Assembly: GCF_030316825.1 (NCBI RefSeq)
Contig: NZ_JASZYU010000002.1
Coordinates: forward strand, 930,001-994,000
From: Variovorax fucosicus
GTDB taxonomy: Bacteria > Pseudomonadota > Gammaproteobacteria > Burkholderiales > Burkholderiaceae_C
Direction: 5' to 3'
Length of the DNA stretch: 64,000 bases
The notes below the pieces were generated by a model, which saw only the letters and a program-made list of their open reading frames with translations, made no database searches and was not told the DNA's origin. Position 1 is the first letter of the stretch, and every line of letters begins with the position of its first letter. Positions 44,071 through 52,296 of the stretch are shown piece after piece. The translations under genes were made by a program, and so were the position numbers.

Positions 44071-44823
44071 TCAAATCTGGGCCTTGCCGCCGTCGACGAA
44101 CAGTTCAATACCGTTGACGAAGCTTGAATCATCGGAAGCAAGGAAGACCGCCGCCTTGGCAATTTCGTCCGCATCACCGACGCGGCCCATGGGGATCCGC
44201 GAGGCGAGGGCATTGAGCATTCCCTGCTGCCGTGCGGCGTCGGGGCCGGCCAGGCCAAAGAAGCCTGGCGTCTTGGTGGGTCCGGGGCTGAGCGTGTTGA
44301 CCCGGATGCCGCGACCCTTGAGATCGAGAATCCAGTTGCGAGCGAATGAGCGTACGGCGGCCTTTGAGGCGGCATAGACACTGAACCCCTCGGCGCCTCC
44401 GCTGGCGGCGGTGGAGCCAGTCAAGATCACTGATGCGCCGTCCGCAAGCAATGGCAAAGCCTTCTGTACAGTAAACAGTACGCCCTTGACGTTACTGCCA
44501 AAGGTGTCGTCATACTGCTCCTCGGTGATTTTCCCGAGTGGCAGCAGCGAGCCGCCGCCAGCGTTGACGAACAATACGTCGATCCGACCGAAATCCGATC
44601 TCACCCAAGCAAACAGCTTGTCAAGTTCGGCCATGTTCGATGAGTCGACCCGGATGCCGGTAGCGTTATCGATTGCAGACACCGCAGCGTCGAGTTCAGC
44701 CTGTCGGCGTCCGGTGACGATGACATGCGCTCCCTCATCGGCGAACCGCTTGGCCGTAGCGAGCCCGATTCCGGTGGATCCTCCGGTAACAATTGCGATC
44801 TTGCCTTCAAGTTTGCGTGACAT
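44071..44823 (-). CDS. SDR-family oxidoreductase
   Basis: 250 residues. TGGSTGIGLATA near 14 binds NAD(P), NAGGGS is the NAG-type motif, Ser lies in ILTGSTAASGG and the catalytic YAASK follows. IRVNTLSPGPTKTPGF is the usual post-catalytic segment. It is upstream of the BKACE gene (55 bp) and could oxidise a hydroxyacid to the beta-keto acid that BKACE needs. Co-transcription with the tautomerase upstream (87 bp) is plausible. Confidence 0.87.
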   Translation of the reverse strand: MSRKLEGKIAIVTGGSTGIGLATAKRFADEGAHVIVTGRRQAELDAAVSAIDNATGIRVDSSNMAELDKLFAWVRSDFGRIDVLFVNAGGGSLLPLGKITEEQYDDTFGSNVKGVLFTVQKALPLLADGASVILTGSTAASGGAEGFSVYAASKAAVRSFARNWILDLKGRGIRVNTLSPGPTKTPGFFGLAGPDAARQQGMLNALASRIPMGRVGDADEIAKAAVFLASDDSSFVNGIELFVDGGKAQI

Positions 44824-44892
44824 GAAAGTTTCCTTGATTGTTTGTGAGTGGAGTGGGGTCGGATGCTGCGAGGATCGGCTGTGTGCAGATGC

Positions 44893-45426
44893 GCGCAGAC
44901 TGCCTTGACCTCACACGCGAGGGGCTTCGGGCAGGCGTTCACCGCCACGCACGACGTATTTGGCGGGATAAAGTGCGACGAGAACCTCGACTTCGTCCTC
45001 TGACGCTCCGGTGCACGCGCTCCAGATCGAGCTCACCCTTTTGGCCAGCGACAGCACGGCGCCATCGCTGCGCCCATCACGTATGTGACAGAAGATCAGC
45101 GTTTCGGAAGTGGCCTCTCCCGAACGGTAGGTGTTCTCGGGAGTGGCTTCATGGAAGACGACGCTGATCAGGTCGAGCGGCGAGAGGATGATTTCCCTGA
45201 TCGCGCTGGTGAACTCGGCGGCCATCTTGGCCTTGACGCCAGCTTGGATTCCGGCCTTGCATTCGCAAACAATGACGGGCATTTTGTGTCTCCGTGGGAG
45301 GGTGGGCTATTGAGGCCCCCAGTCTCTCGGAACATAGTCATTGCTGATTGCAGCGCGGCGCCACCACTTGCTTGGAAGTGCCACGAAATGGGTTCCTGAC
45401 CGCTACGGGTTGCGTCTGCGCCAATG
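44893..45426. repeat. Direct repeat copy 1 (tautomerase gene and flanks)
   Basis: 534 bp matching 47316-47848 with the same orientation. Within the tautomerase gene only 3 of 372 bases differ, all synonymous; the flank towards 45426 has more changes, including a one-base length difference. Copies are 2.42 kb apart and bracket the MFS gene. Confidence 0.9.
44911..45282 (-). CDS. Tautomerase-family protein, copy 1
   Basis: 123 residues, MPVIVCECKAG: the Pro after the initiator Met would be the catalytic N-terminal Pro of the 4-oxalocrotonate tautomerase superfamily. The size matches the longer cis-CAAD/MSAD-type members rather than 62-residue 4-OT. ISVVFHEATPENTYR and EDEVEVLVALYPAKYV follow. 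The protein is identical to copy 2 at 47334-47705. A keto-enol step in aromatic or unsaturated acid breakdown is the likely role. Confidence 0.82.
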   Translation of the reverse strand: MPVIVCECKAGIQAGVKAKMAAEFTSAIREIILSPLDLISVVFHEATPENTYRSGEATSETLIFCHIRDGRSDGAVLSLAKRVSSIWSACTGASEDEVEVLVALYPAKYVVRGGERLPEAPRV

Positions 45427-45921
45427 ACTTTGTCCGAGGCGCCGCGTTTGGAGCCTCGTGTACTTGAAACCTTCGTGGCCGCACGGTCATGTCCGCGCCG
45501 ATGCAGTGCTCCGCGCATGCGCTCAGTGCTTCACCGATTCCCGGTTCGCAGAACACTTCTCAGGTCCGCCGCAGCACTGGCAACCTTGCCGGCTGCGGCT
45601 TGCAGCGCGCCATCAGACGAAACCAAAGCACTGAAGGCCGGTGCCGATTTCGTGCTGGCCCGTGTCGTGGCATCCGGCGACACGGCCGGCGTAGCCGCTG
45701 CGGTGATTACTCGCGATCAGACCCTCTACGCCGGAGCGCGGCGCAATGGCGGAACGGCATCCGCCAAGTCCCGCTTTAACGGGTCCGAGCGCGACTGTCG
45801 CTGCCGAAGTTCGACAGCGGACGTAAGTCATCGGCGCCAGTCCGTCGCCGCGCCGCTTCTCAGAGAGTAGGCCGTTGAGTAGAGGTCGCCATCGAATTGC
45901 CCGCCCTCAGCAGGTCGAGCA
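45427..45921. other. Scar region between tautomerase copy 1 and the MFS gene
   Basis: No intact gene. It contains about 75 bp not present beside copy 2, a short continuation of the repeat (CAGTG-C/T-TCCGCGCATGCGCTCAG, near 45503), a serine-hydrolase fragment (45541-45765), and 155 bp without recognisable content before the MFS stop. Confidence 0.55.
45541..45765 (+). pseudogene. N-terminal fragment of a serine beta-lactamase-like hydrolase
   Basis: RRTLLRSAAALATLPAAACS is an export signal and is followed by KALKAGADFVLARVVASGD and TAGVAAAVITRDQTLYAGA, the opening of class C beta-lactamase/EstB-type hydrolases. The frame then runs into unrelated sequence before the SxxK motif, so the gene is truncated to about 75 codons. 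Confidence 0.6.
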
Positions 45922-47271
45922 TCAAGGCCGCTGGCCGACGGCGCTCGTGTCGTGGCTGTGCGAAGAGATCGATGGCCTTTGCTTGATCAGAGCAACCGCG
46001 ACACCGCCGATCACCGCGGCAATTGCAATCGCGAGGAAGTTCTGCACCAGCGGCAGCTTCATCGAGACCAGCAGTCCAATCATGATCGGCGCCGCGATCG
46101 CGCCGATGCGCCCGACCCCCGAAGCAAAGCCGAGTCCCGTCGAGCGGATCGAAGTCGGGTAAAACTGCCCGGCATACGCGTACAGCAGGATCTGTGTGCC
46201 CAGCGTCGACGCGCCGACGATGGCAATGATCAGGAACAGCGGTTGAGTGCCGTAGCCGAGCAGCGTCAGCGAGACGGCGGCGACCGCGAAGAATCCGCTC
46301 GTCACCCACTTGATGTTGAGCTTGTCGGCCAGCCATCCGCCACCGACGGCGCCCACGACCGCACCGGCGTTGTAGGCGAGCAGGAAGTTCAGCGCGGAAC
46401 CGAGGCTGTAGCCGGCCATGCCCATCAGCTTGACCAGCCAGGAACTGAGCGCATAGAGCATGAACAGGCAGGTCATGAAAGCGAGCCAGAACATCAACGT
46501 GCTAAAGCTGCGGCCGTCCAGGAACAGCCCGCCTACGGTCGGACCTTCGGCCTTGTCCTCAGCGGGAACGAGAAACTCCTCGTGCGGCTCGAGCCGCATG
46601 TCTGGCCGCATCTTCCGGACCACTTCGCGCAGCCGCGTGTCGTCGTGCTGCTTGATCAGGAACGGCAGTGATTCAGGCATGTACTTCAGGATGAACGGGA
46701 TCAGCACCACTGGGGCGCCCGCGGCAATGAACACCGATTGCCAGCCGTAGGTCTCGATGAACTGCTTTCCGAGCAGCGCGGCGAGGATGCTGCCGGCCGC
46801 GTAGCCGCAGCACATCAGCGTGACCATCAAGCTGCGCACCTTCTTAGGTGAGTATTCGGTCATCTGCGCGGCCGCTGTCGGGATCGCGCCGCCAATGCCG
46901 AGCCCGGCGAGGAAGCGCATCACGCTGAAGGTAATCGGATCGTTGGTGAACCCGGCCGCCGCGGTGAAGACGCTGAACATGAATACGCAGATCGAGATCG
47001 CCCAACGGCGGCCAATCCTGTCGGCCAGCGCGCCGAGCGCGATCGCACCGAACATCATGCCGAACAGTGCTGAACTGGCCATGAATCCGGCGGTCGCGGC
47101 CTCGACATTCATCGCCTTCATGATCGATGGAAGCGCGATGCCAGCGACCGCCAGGTCATAGCCGTCGAGCACTAGGACCACGAAACACCACAGCAGCACG
47201 GACCAGTGAAAGCTGTTGAACTTGGCCTCGTCGGCCAGGTTGTGAGCATCTATGGGGCGGGTTGGCTTCAT
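45922..47271 (-). CDS. AAHS-family aromatic acid:H+ symporter (MFS)
   Basis: 449 residues from the ATG at 47271, which has AAGGAG upstream. Twelve membrane spans. LDGYDLAVAGIALPSIM in TM1 carries the DGYD motif of BenK/PcaK-type aromatic acid transporters, GALADRIGRRWA is the MFS loop 2-3 signature, and GGGWLADKLNIKW is its C-terminal counterpart. It probably imports a benzoate-like acid for the enzymes encoded around it. It sits between the two tautomerase copies. Confidence 0.92.
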   Translation of the reverse strand: MKPTRPIDAHNLADEAKFNSFHWSVLLWCFVVLVLDGYDLAVAGIALPSIMKAMNVEAATAGFMASSALFGMMFGAIALGALADRIGRRWAISICVFMFSVFTAAAGFTNDPITFSVMRFLAGLGIGGAIPTAAAQMTEYSPKKVRSLMVTLMCCGYAAGSILAALLGKQFIETYGWQSVFIAAGAPVVLIPFILKYMPESLPFLIKQHDDTRLREVVRKMRPDMRLEPHEEFLVPAEDKAEGPTVGGLFLDGRSFSTLMFWLAFMTCLFMLYALSSWLVKLMGMAGYSLGSALNFLLAYNAGAVVGAVGGGWLADKLNIKWVTSGFFAVAAVSLTLLGYGTQPLFLIIAIVGASTLGTQILLYAYAGQFYPTSIRSTGLGFASGVGRIGAIAAPIMIGLLVSMKLPLVQNFLAIAIAAVIGGVAVALIKQRPSISSHSHDTSAVGQRP

Positions 47272-47315
47272 TGACTTGTCTCCTTTTATTTTTTCAGTAC
47301 GAGGTTCAGGATGCA

Positions 47316-47848
47316 GCGCAGACTGCCTTGACCTCACACGCGAGGGGCTTCGGGCAGGCGCTCACCGCCACGCACGACGTATTTGGCGGGATAAAGTGCG
47401 ACGAGCACCTCGACTTCGTCCTCTGACGCTCCGGTGCACGCGCTCCAGATCGAGCTCACCCTTTTGGCCAGCGACAGCACGGCGCCATCGCTGCGCCCAT
47501 CACGTATGTGGCAGAAGATCAGCGTTTCGGAAGTGGCCTCTCCCGAACGGTAGGTGTTCTCGGGAGTGGCTTCATGGAAGACGACGCTGATCAGGTCGAG
47601 CGGCGAGAGGATGATTTCCCTGATCGCGCTGGTGAACTCGGCGGCCATCTTGGCCTTGACGCCAGCTTGGATTCCGGCCTTGCATTCGCAAACAATGACG
47701 GGCATTTTGTGTCTCCGTGGAAAGTGGGCTATTGAGGCCCCCAGTCTCTCGGAACATGGCCGTTGCTGATTGCAGCGCGGCGCCACCACTTGCTTGGAAG
47801 TGCCACGAAGTGGGTTCCTGACCGCTACGGGTTGCGTCTGCGCCAATG
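47316..47848. repeat. Direct repeat copy 2 (tautomerase gene and flanks)
   Basis: 533 bp matching 44893-45426. Recombination between the copies would delete or amplify the MFS gene with one tautomerase gene. The left boundary is GCGCAGACTGCC in both copies; no target-site duplication or transposase is seen. Confidence 0.9.
47334..47705 (-). CDS. Tautomerase-family protein, copy 2
   Basis: 123 residues, identical in amino acids to copy 1 at 44911-45282, with the catalytic-type N-terminal Pro. The three nucleotide differences from copy 1 are synonymous, which points to recent duplication, gene conversion or strong constraint. It lies upstream of the MFS gene, 62 bp from its start, and is probably its operon partner. 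Confidence 0.82.
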   Translation of the reverse strand: MPVIVCECKAGIQAGVKAKMAAEFTSAIREIILSPLDLISVVFHEATPENTYRSGEATSETLIFCHIRDGRSDGAVLSLAKRVSSIWSACTGASEDEVEVLVALYPAKYVVRGGERLPEAPRV

Positions 47849-48231
47849 CAGTGTTCCGCGCATGCGCTCAGCGTGCGCTGCGCTTGCTTTGGCCCTCCAA
47901 CTGCGCGAGGGTGAATGTCCTGCCGCTTTCCAAGAAGCGCTCGACCGGCTTGTCGGGCGTTGCCCGAGCGAATCGGTTCGGCCGGTACTCGCGAAACCGC
48001 AATTGAGTGGTGGCCGCTGCCCCAGGCCGTCATCGCGGTTCTCTCTTGACGATCTCCGCTCCCATGTCCGCGAGCGGCATCGCGCCGTACGGGCCAGCCG
48101 CCGTTGAGCAGAACTCGCCCACTTGCACACCACGAAGAGGTGGGCGCGAATTGAATCTCCGCGAAGCGTTGTTGTTCCATGGCGGTGGAGATCGAGGCCA
48201 TCCCACGGAGGAAGCGTATTAAATACATCTA
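47706..48231. other. Scar region upstream of tautomerase copy 2
   Basis: Holds the end of the direct repeat, an apparent CoA-transferase fragment (47960-48131, minus strand) and the region leading into the promoter at 48232. No intact gene is visible. Confidence 0.5.
47960..48131 (-). pseudogene. Decayed N-terminal fragment of a CaiB/BaiF CoA transferase
   Basis: On the minus strand from about 48126 the frame reads EFCSTAAGPYGAMPLADMGA followed by EIVKREP and a stop, close to the family opening (GPYAAMLLADMGAxVIK, as also seen in the intact gene at 57206). The next residues, DDGLGQRPP, continue in another frame. Too short and frameshifted to function. Confidence 0.5.
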
Positions 48232-48260
48232 TTGACAAAACAGATTAGTCTATTCACAAT
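48232..48260 (+). promoter_or_regulatory. Candidate sigma-70 promoter of the decarboxylase operon
   Basis: TTGACA (48232-48237), 17-bp spacer, CACAAT (48255-48260). The surrounding CTATTGACA recurs at both minus-strand promoters near 58.9 and 62.7 kb. A second half CTATTCACA lies 21 bp after the first (direct repeat of two helical turns). Confidence 0.55.
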
Positions 48261-48495
48261 GACCATCTTGTCAGAGATGTGGCGATGGTCGCCAGGCACG
48301 CCCGAGGCTGTCGTCAAGAAATTGAGCCAGGACTTCGCGGACGTCGTCAGAAACAAGGATTTCGCAGAGAAGAACCTGATTCAGGTGGGTCTGACACCGG
48401 TGGGCAGTTCGCCCGAAGAACTCAGGCAGCGCATAGCGCGCGATGTAACTGCAGTGGCGGAGTTCGTACGCTCCGCCGGGATCAAACCAGAGTGA
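48250..48495 (+). pseudogene. C-terminal remnant of a Bug/TctC substrate-binding protein
   Basis: The open frame ending at 48495 reads SPGTPEAVVKKLSQDFADVV, then VGLTPVGSSPEELRQRIARD and EFVRSAGIKPE. This is the last 65-70 residues of a Bug protein; compare the ending of the intact Bug protein encoded at 51297. The N-terminal 250 residues with the signal peptide are missing. It lies between a promoter and the decarboxylase gene (9-bp gap), so the transcript leader probably includes it. Confidence 0.8.
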
Positions 48496-48504
48496 AGGAC
48501 CGAC

Positions 48505-49479
48505 ATGCAAGGAAAGATCGCGATCGAAGAGCATTGGGAGTCACCCGAAGTCGATACGCCCGCCACCTTCGGGTTTGTCAACGCCGATTACCTGGCCCAC
48601 TTGAACCAGCGGCTGCAGGATGTCGATCGCCGGCTGGCGGAAATGGATGCTGCCGGCATTTCCATCGCGGTGCTCTCGCTGACGCAGCCCGGTGTTCAAG
48701 GTATTCAGGACACGCCAACGGCCGTCGATTTTGCGCGGCGCATGAATGACCATGCGGCCGAGACATTGGCGAGGCGGGATCCCGCGCGCCTCAAGACCTT
48801 TGCTTGTGTCGCGCTGCAAGATCCCGAACAGGCGGCACTGGAAGCGCAGAGGGCGTGCAGAGAACTCGGGTGCGTCGGCGTTCTTGTCAACGGATTCACC
48901 GACTTGGGCGACGACAACGCGCGATACCTGGACGAGCCGGAAGTCTTGCCCTTCTGGGAGGCCGTCAGTGAGTTGGGGGTGCCGGTTTACCTCCATCCCC
49001 GCATGCCACTCACGAGTCAACGCAAAGCCTACAAAGGTTACCCGGGCCTCGTCGGATCCGCCTGGGGTTTCGGCCACGAAACTGCCACCCACGCGCTTCG
49101 GCTGATGTTGAGCGGGCTCTTCGATCGTTTTCCAAAACTTAATGTGATGCTCGGACACCTCGGTGAAGGTCTGGCGCTTTCGCTGCCCCGGGTTGAGCAT
49201 CGGTTTCGCCACCAATTGCCGGGCTCGCACGGAACGCATCTGCGCACGCCGATGGAGTACTTCTGCGACAACTTTTATGTGACGACTTCCGGGACGTTTC
49301 GCACGCAGGGGCTGCTCCATACGATCAGCGAGATCGGCGTCGACCGCGTGCTCTTCGCGGTCGACTATCCCTACGAGTCGATGAGCGAAATCACCGAATG
49401 GTTTGACAACTGCCCGATCAGCCCGAACGACAAGCGACAGGTGGCATCCGGGAATGCGCGCCGCCTGTTTGGTCTCTGA
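48505..49479 (+). CDS. Amidohydrolase-superfamily decarboxylase (gamma-resorcylate/dihydroxybenzoate decarboxylase type)
   Basis: 324 residues. MQGKIAIEEHWE gives E8 and H10; YLHPR gives H164, MLGHLGEG H218 and VDYPYE D287. These positions coincide with the metal and catalytic residues of gamma-resorcylate decarboxylase, and VNGFTDLGDDNARYLDEP and TTSGTFRTQ match that family well. The enzyme would reversibly decarboxylate a hydroxybenzoate or a related 2-hydroxy acid. GAAGGA precedes the ATG. It leads the operon decarboxylase-aldolase-dehydrogenase-Bug-SDR. Confidence 0.87.
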   Translation: MQGKIAIEEHWESPEVDTPATFGFVNADYLAHLNQRLQDVDRRLAEMDAAGISIAVLSLTQPGVQGIQDTPTAVDFARRMNDHAAETLARRDPARLKTFACVALQDPEQAALEAQRACRELGCVGVLVNGFTDLGDDNARYLDEPEVLPFWEAVSELGVPVYLHPRMPLTSQRKAYKGYPGLVGSAWGFGHETATHALRLMLSGLFDRFPKLNVMLGHLGEGLALSLPRVEHRFRHQLPGSHGTHLRTPMEYFCDNFYVTTSGTFRTQGLLHTISEIGVDRVLFAVDYPYESMSEITEWFDNCPISPNDKRQVASGNARRLFGL

Positions 49480-49513
49480 GCGATCGAATCCCACGGCGAG
49501 AAGGACTCCAGAC

Positions 49514-50284
49514 ATGCTGACAGAAGTTGCCTCCCACACCAATCCGAAGTCGTCCCACGCGGTAAGTGAACAAGCGATACGCACGGATCTGGCTGCGTGC
49601 TACCGATTGGCCGCGCATTTCCGCATGACGGACATGACTTACACGCACATCTCCGCACGGCTTGACGGCGGGGAAGAGTTTTTGCTCAACGCTTTCGGGC
49701 TCTTGTTTGAAGAAGTCTGCGCATCCAATCTGGTCAAGGTCAGCGCATCCGGAGAAGTTCTGGACGACCCGACCGGAGTCGGCATCAATGCCGCCGGCTT
49801 CGTGATCCACAGTGCCGTGCACGCCGCGCGTCCCGATGTGCGCTGCGTAATGCATACCCATACGGCGGCAGGGATGGCGGTGTCAACGCATCCCGAGGGG
49901 CTGCTTCCGATCACGCAGCATGCAATGCGATTCCACAATCGCATTGCCCGGCATGCGTATGAAGGTATCGCCATCGACCTCGCCGAGCGGGAGAGGTTGG
50001 CGAAGGACCTGGGCGAACACAACGCCATGATTCTGGAGAACCACGGCCTGCTGGCCTGCGGCCGCACGGTTGCCGAAGCCTTCGGCACGATGTACTACCT
50101 CGAACGCGCCTGCCAGGCACAAGTGGCGGCGCTCGGCAGCGGGGTCAAACCCCTGATGCCATCGCGGGACGCAATTGAAAAGACCGCGAACCTGTTTCAC
50201 GAGAACCGTGGAAAAGCCGATCACCGCGACTGGCCGCCCCTGCTGCGAATGCTGGACCGGGTTGATCCATCGTTTCGAAACTAG
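49514..50284 (+). CDS. Class II aldolase/adducin-family protein
   Basis: 256 residues from the ATG at 49514. RMTDMTYTHISARL, MHTHTAAGMAVSTHPEG (HxH metal ligands) and ILENHGLLACGRTVAEAF (third His) define the fold. The form with no phosphate-binding signature resembles adducin-like proteins of unknown substrate. It precedes a 2-hydroxyacid dehydrogenase and a Bug gene, repeating the order at 27206-29917. Confidence 0.87.
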   Translation: MLTEVASHTNPKSSHAVSEQAIRTDLAACYRLAAHFRMTDMTYTHISARLDGGEEFLLNAFGLLFEEVCASNLVKVSASGEVLDDPTGVGINAAGFVIHSAVHAARPDVRCVMHTHTAAGMAVSTHPEGLLPITQHAMRFHNRIARHAYEGIAIDLAERERLAKDLGEHNAMILENHGLLACGRTVAEAFGTMYYLERACQAQVAALGSGVKPLMPSRDAIEKTANLFHENRGKADHRDWPPLLRMLDRVDPSFRN

Positions 50285-50301
50285 CACGTTCGGGCAAGCA
50301 C

Positions 50302-51267
50302 ATGCTCTTCATCATCGGGCCGACGCGGGCCGGGCCGCTCATGAAGAAAATCGCGTCATTGCTCGAGGACGCTGGTCGTTCGGCCGCCGTCATTGCAACC
50401 GAAAGCCAGGACCTGCTGGACTTTCCGGAGTTGGCGCAAGCCACCGTGCTCGTCTGCCTGATGATCCCCTGCGGGGCCAGGGAAATGGATGCGATGCCGG
50501 CGCTGCGAGGAATCGTGTCGCCGCTGCTCGGCTATGACTGGATTGATGTCGAGGAGGCCGCACGCAGGTCCATCCCGGTGGTCAACGGGGAGATTCGCGA
50601 GAGCAGGGAGAGCATGGCCGAAGCGACCATCATGCTCGTGCTTGCGTTGCTGTACCGGTTGCGCGAAACGGAAGCCGAGCTTCGCGCAGGTGGCGAACGT
50701 GTCCAGCACCGCAACATGTTGAAGGGTCGCACCGTCGGCATCGTGGGCTATGGCGGCATCACGCGCGAGATCGTTCAGCGCCTCAAGGGCTGGCAGGCCA
50801 CGATCCTGGTGCACACCCGCGGGGCACAGGAAAACGAGGACGGCATTTCCTTGGTGTCAAGCGATCACCTTTTAGCCGCCAGCGACGTGGTGCTGCTGAT
50901 GACCCGGCTGGACGATGGCAACAGGCATTGGCTGGATAGAGGCCGTCTGCAACTGATGAAGCGTGGTGTGCTCCTTGTCAATACCGCCCGGGGCGGGCTC
51001 GTGGACGAGGACGCGTTGTTGGAAGCTTTGCAGTCCGGCCAGGTGGGCGCCGCCGCCCTCGACGTGTTCGAAACTGAACCGCTGCCCACCAGCCACCCGT
51101 TCCGGCAGCTTTCCAACGTCATCCTGACGCCGCACTCAGTCGGCCATACGGTGCAAACGATTGAGCAGATCCCGCGTACGGCGGTCGCCAACATCTTGGC
51201 GCTGCTGGATGGAAAGCTGCCCGAGAGCTGCAAAAACAAAAGTCTATTGACACCAGTCAAGGACTAG
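50302..51267 (+). CDS. D-isomer-specific 2-hydroxyacid dehydrogenase
   Basis: 321 residues. The NAD domain has VGIVGYGGITREIVQRLKG. NTARGGLVDE (Arg), FETEPLP (Glu) and LTPHSVGHT (His) provide the catalytic triad. It is 17 bp behind the aldolase gene. Together the two could cleave a hydroxylated acid and reduce or oxidise the 2-oxoacid product. Confidence 0.9.
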   Translation: MLFIIGPTRAGPLMKKIASLLEDAGRSAAVIATESQDLLDFPELAQATVLVCLMIPCGAREMDAMPALRGIVSPLLGYDWIDVEEAARRSIPVVNGEIRESRESMAEATIMLVLALLYRLRETEAELRAGGERVQHRNMLKGRTVGIVGYGGITREIVQRLKGWQATILVHTRGAQENEDGISLVSSDHLLAASDVVLLMTRLDDGNRHWLDRGRLQLMKRGVLLVNTARGGLVDEDALLEALQSGQVGAAALDVFETEPLPTSHPFRQLSNVILTPHSVGHTVQTIEQIPRTAVANILALLDGKLPESCKNKSLLTPVKD

Positions 51268-51296
51268 TTGGACTGCCTTAGAACCAAGGAGACGAT

Positions 51297-52262
51297 ATGA
51301 AGTGGATGCTTGTTTTGATCGGGTTGGTGTTTTCATGCTTTTGTGCGAATGCGCAGACGCAGCCGTTTCCGCAAAAGCCGGTGAAAATCGTGGTGCCGTA
51401 TCCGCCCGGGGGCATGGACATCCTGTATCGAGCGCTTGCCGTTGAGCTATCGAACAAATGGGGGCAGCCAGTCATCGTGGAGAACCGTGCAGGTGCAGAT
51501 TCGCTGATAGGCGCCGAGTTCGTGGCCAAAGCCCCGCCAGACGGATACACGATCTTGGCAACGGGCGACTTTACGCTCGTCGCCAATCGATTTCTCTATG
51601 CGAAGCTGCCGTACGACCCTGACAAGAGCTTTGTGCCGGTGTCGCTCGTGGCACAGACGGAAATGTTCCTTCTCGCGAGCGAGAGCTTGCCGGTGAACGA
51701 CCTTCGGGAACTCGTGGCATACGCTCGCGCGCACCCGAAGCAACTCAGTTTCGGTTCGTTTTCGAAGGGCAGCCAGGCCGACCTCGCTTTCCTGGCATTG
51801 AACAAGCGGGAAGGAATCGACTTGCTTGCCATACCCTATAAGGGCATCGGGCCCGTGTTAAGCGGGATGGCCGGCGGCGAGATCCAGTTGGGGATGGGGG
51901 GCACCAACGTCGCCGAACCACTCATCCAGGCGAAAAAGCTCAAGGTGCTCGCAATGACGGGTTCTTCACGCCATCCGCAGTTCCCCAATGTCAAGACGGC
52001 CGCCGAGCAAGGCTTCCCCTATCTCATCTCGAGACTGTGGTACGGCGTATTTGTGCCCGCCGGTACACCCAGTCCCGTCGTGAACAAGATCAGTGCCGAC
52101 ATCCAGGCAGTCCTCGCCAGCAAGGAATTTGTCGAAACAAAAATCGCGTCCCGCGGGATCAGGCCGTTGAGCGGCAATGCGGAAGATCTCGCCAAGCGAA
52201 TCGAGGAGGACGTAGCGCGTGGCGCGCAGGCCTTCAAGGAGGCCGGTATCAAGCCTGAATAG
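51297..52262 (+). CDS. Bug/TctC-family substrate-binding protein
   Basis: 321 residues: signal MKWMLVLIGLVFSCFCANAQ, then TQPFPQKPVKIVVPYPPGG and GAEFVAKAPPDGYTIL. AAEQGFPYLISRLWYGVFVP and the ending EAGIKPE complete the family profile. GGAG precedes the ATG. It ends the aldolase-dehydrogenase pair and precedes an SDR gene by 34 bp. Confidence 0.9.
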   Translation: MKWMLVLIGLVFSCFCANAQTQPFPQKPVKIVVPYPPGGMDILYRALAVELSNKWGQPVIVENRAGADSLIGAEFVAKAPPDGYTILATGDFTLVANRFLYAKLPYDPDKSFVPVSLVAQTEMFLLASESLPVNDLRELVAYARAHPKQLSFGSFSKGSQADLAFLALNKREGIDLLAIPYKGIGPVLSGMAGGEIQLGMGGTNVAEPLIQAKKLKVLAMTGSSRHPQFPNVKTAAEQGFPYLISRLWYGVFVPAGTPSPVVNKISADIQAVLASKEFVETKIASRGIRPLSGNAEDLAKRIEEDVARGAQAFKEAGIKPE

Positions 52263-52296
52263 TGATGGCCCACGCAATGCACCGAAAGGATAGAAG

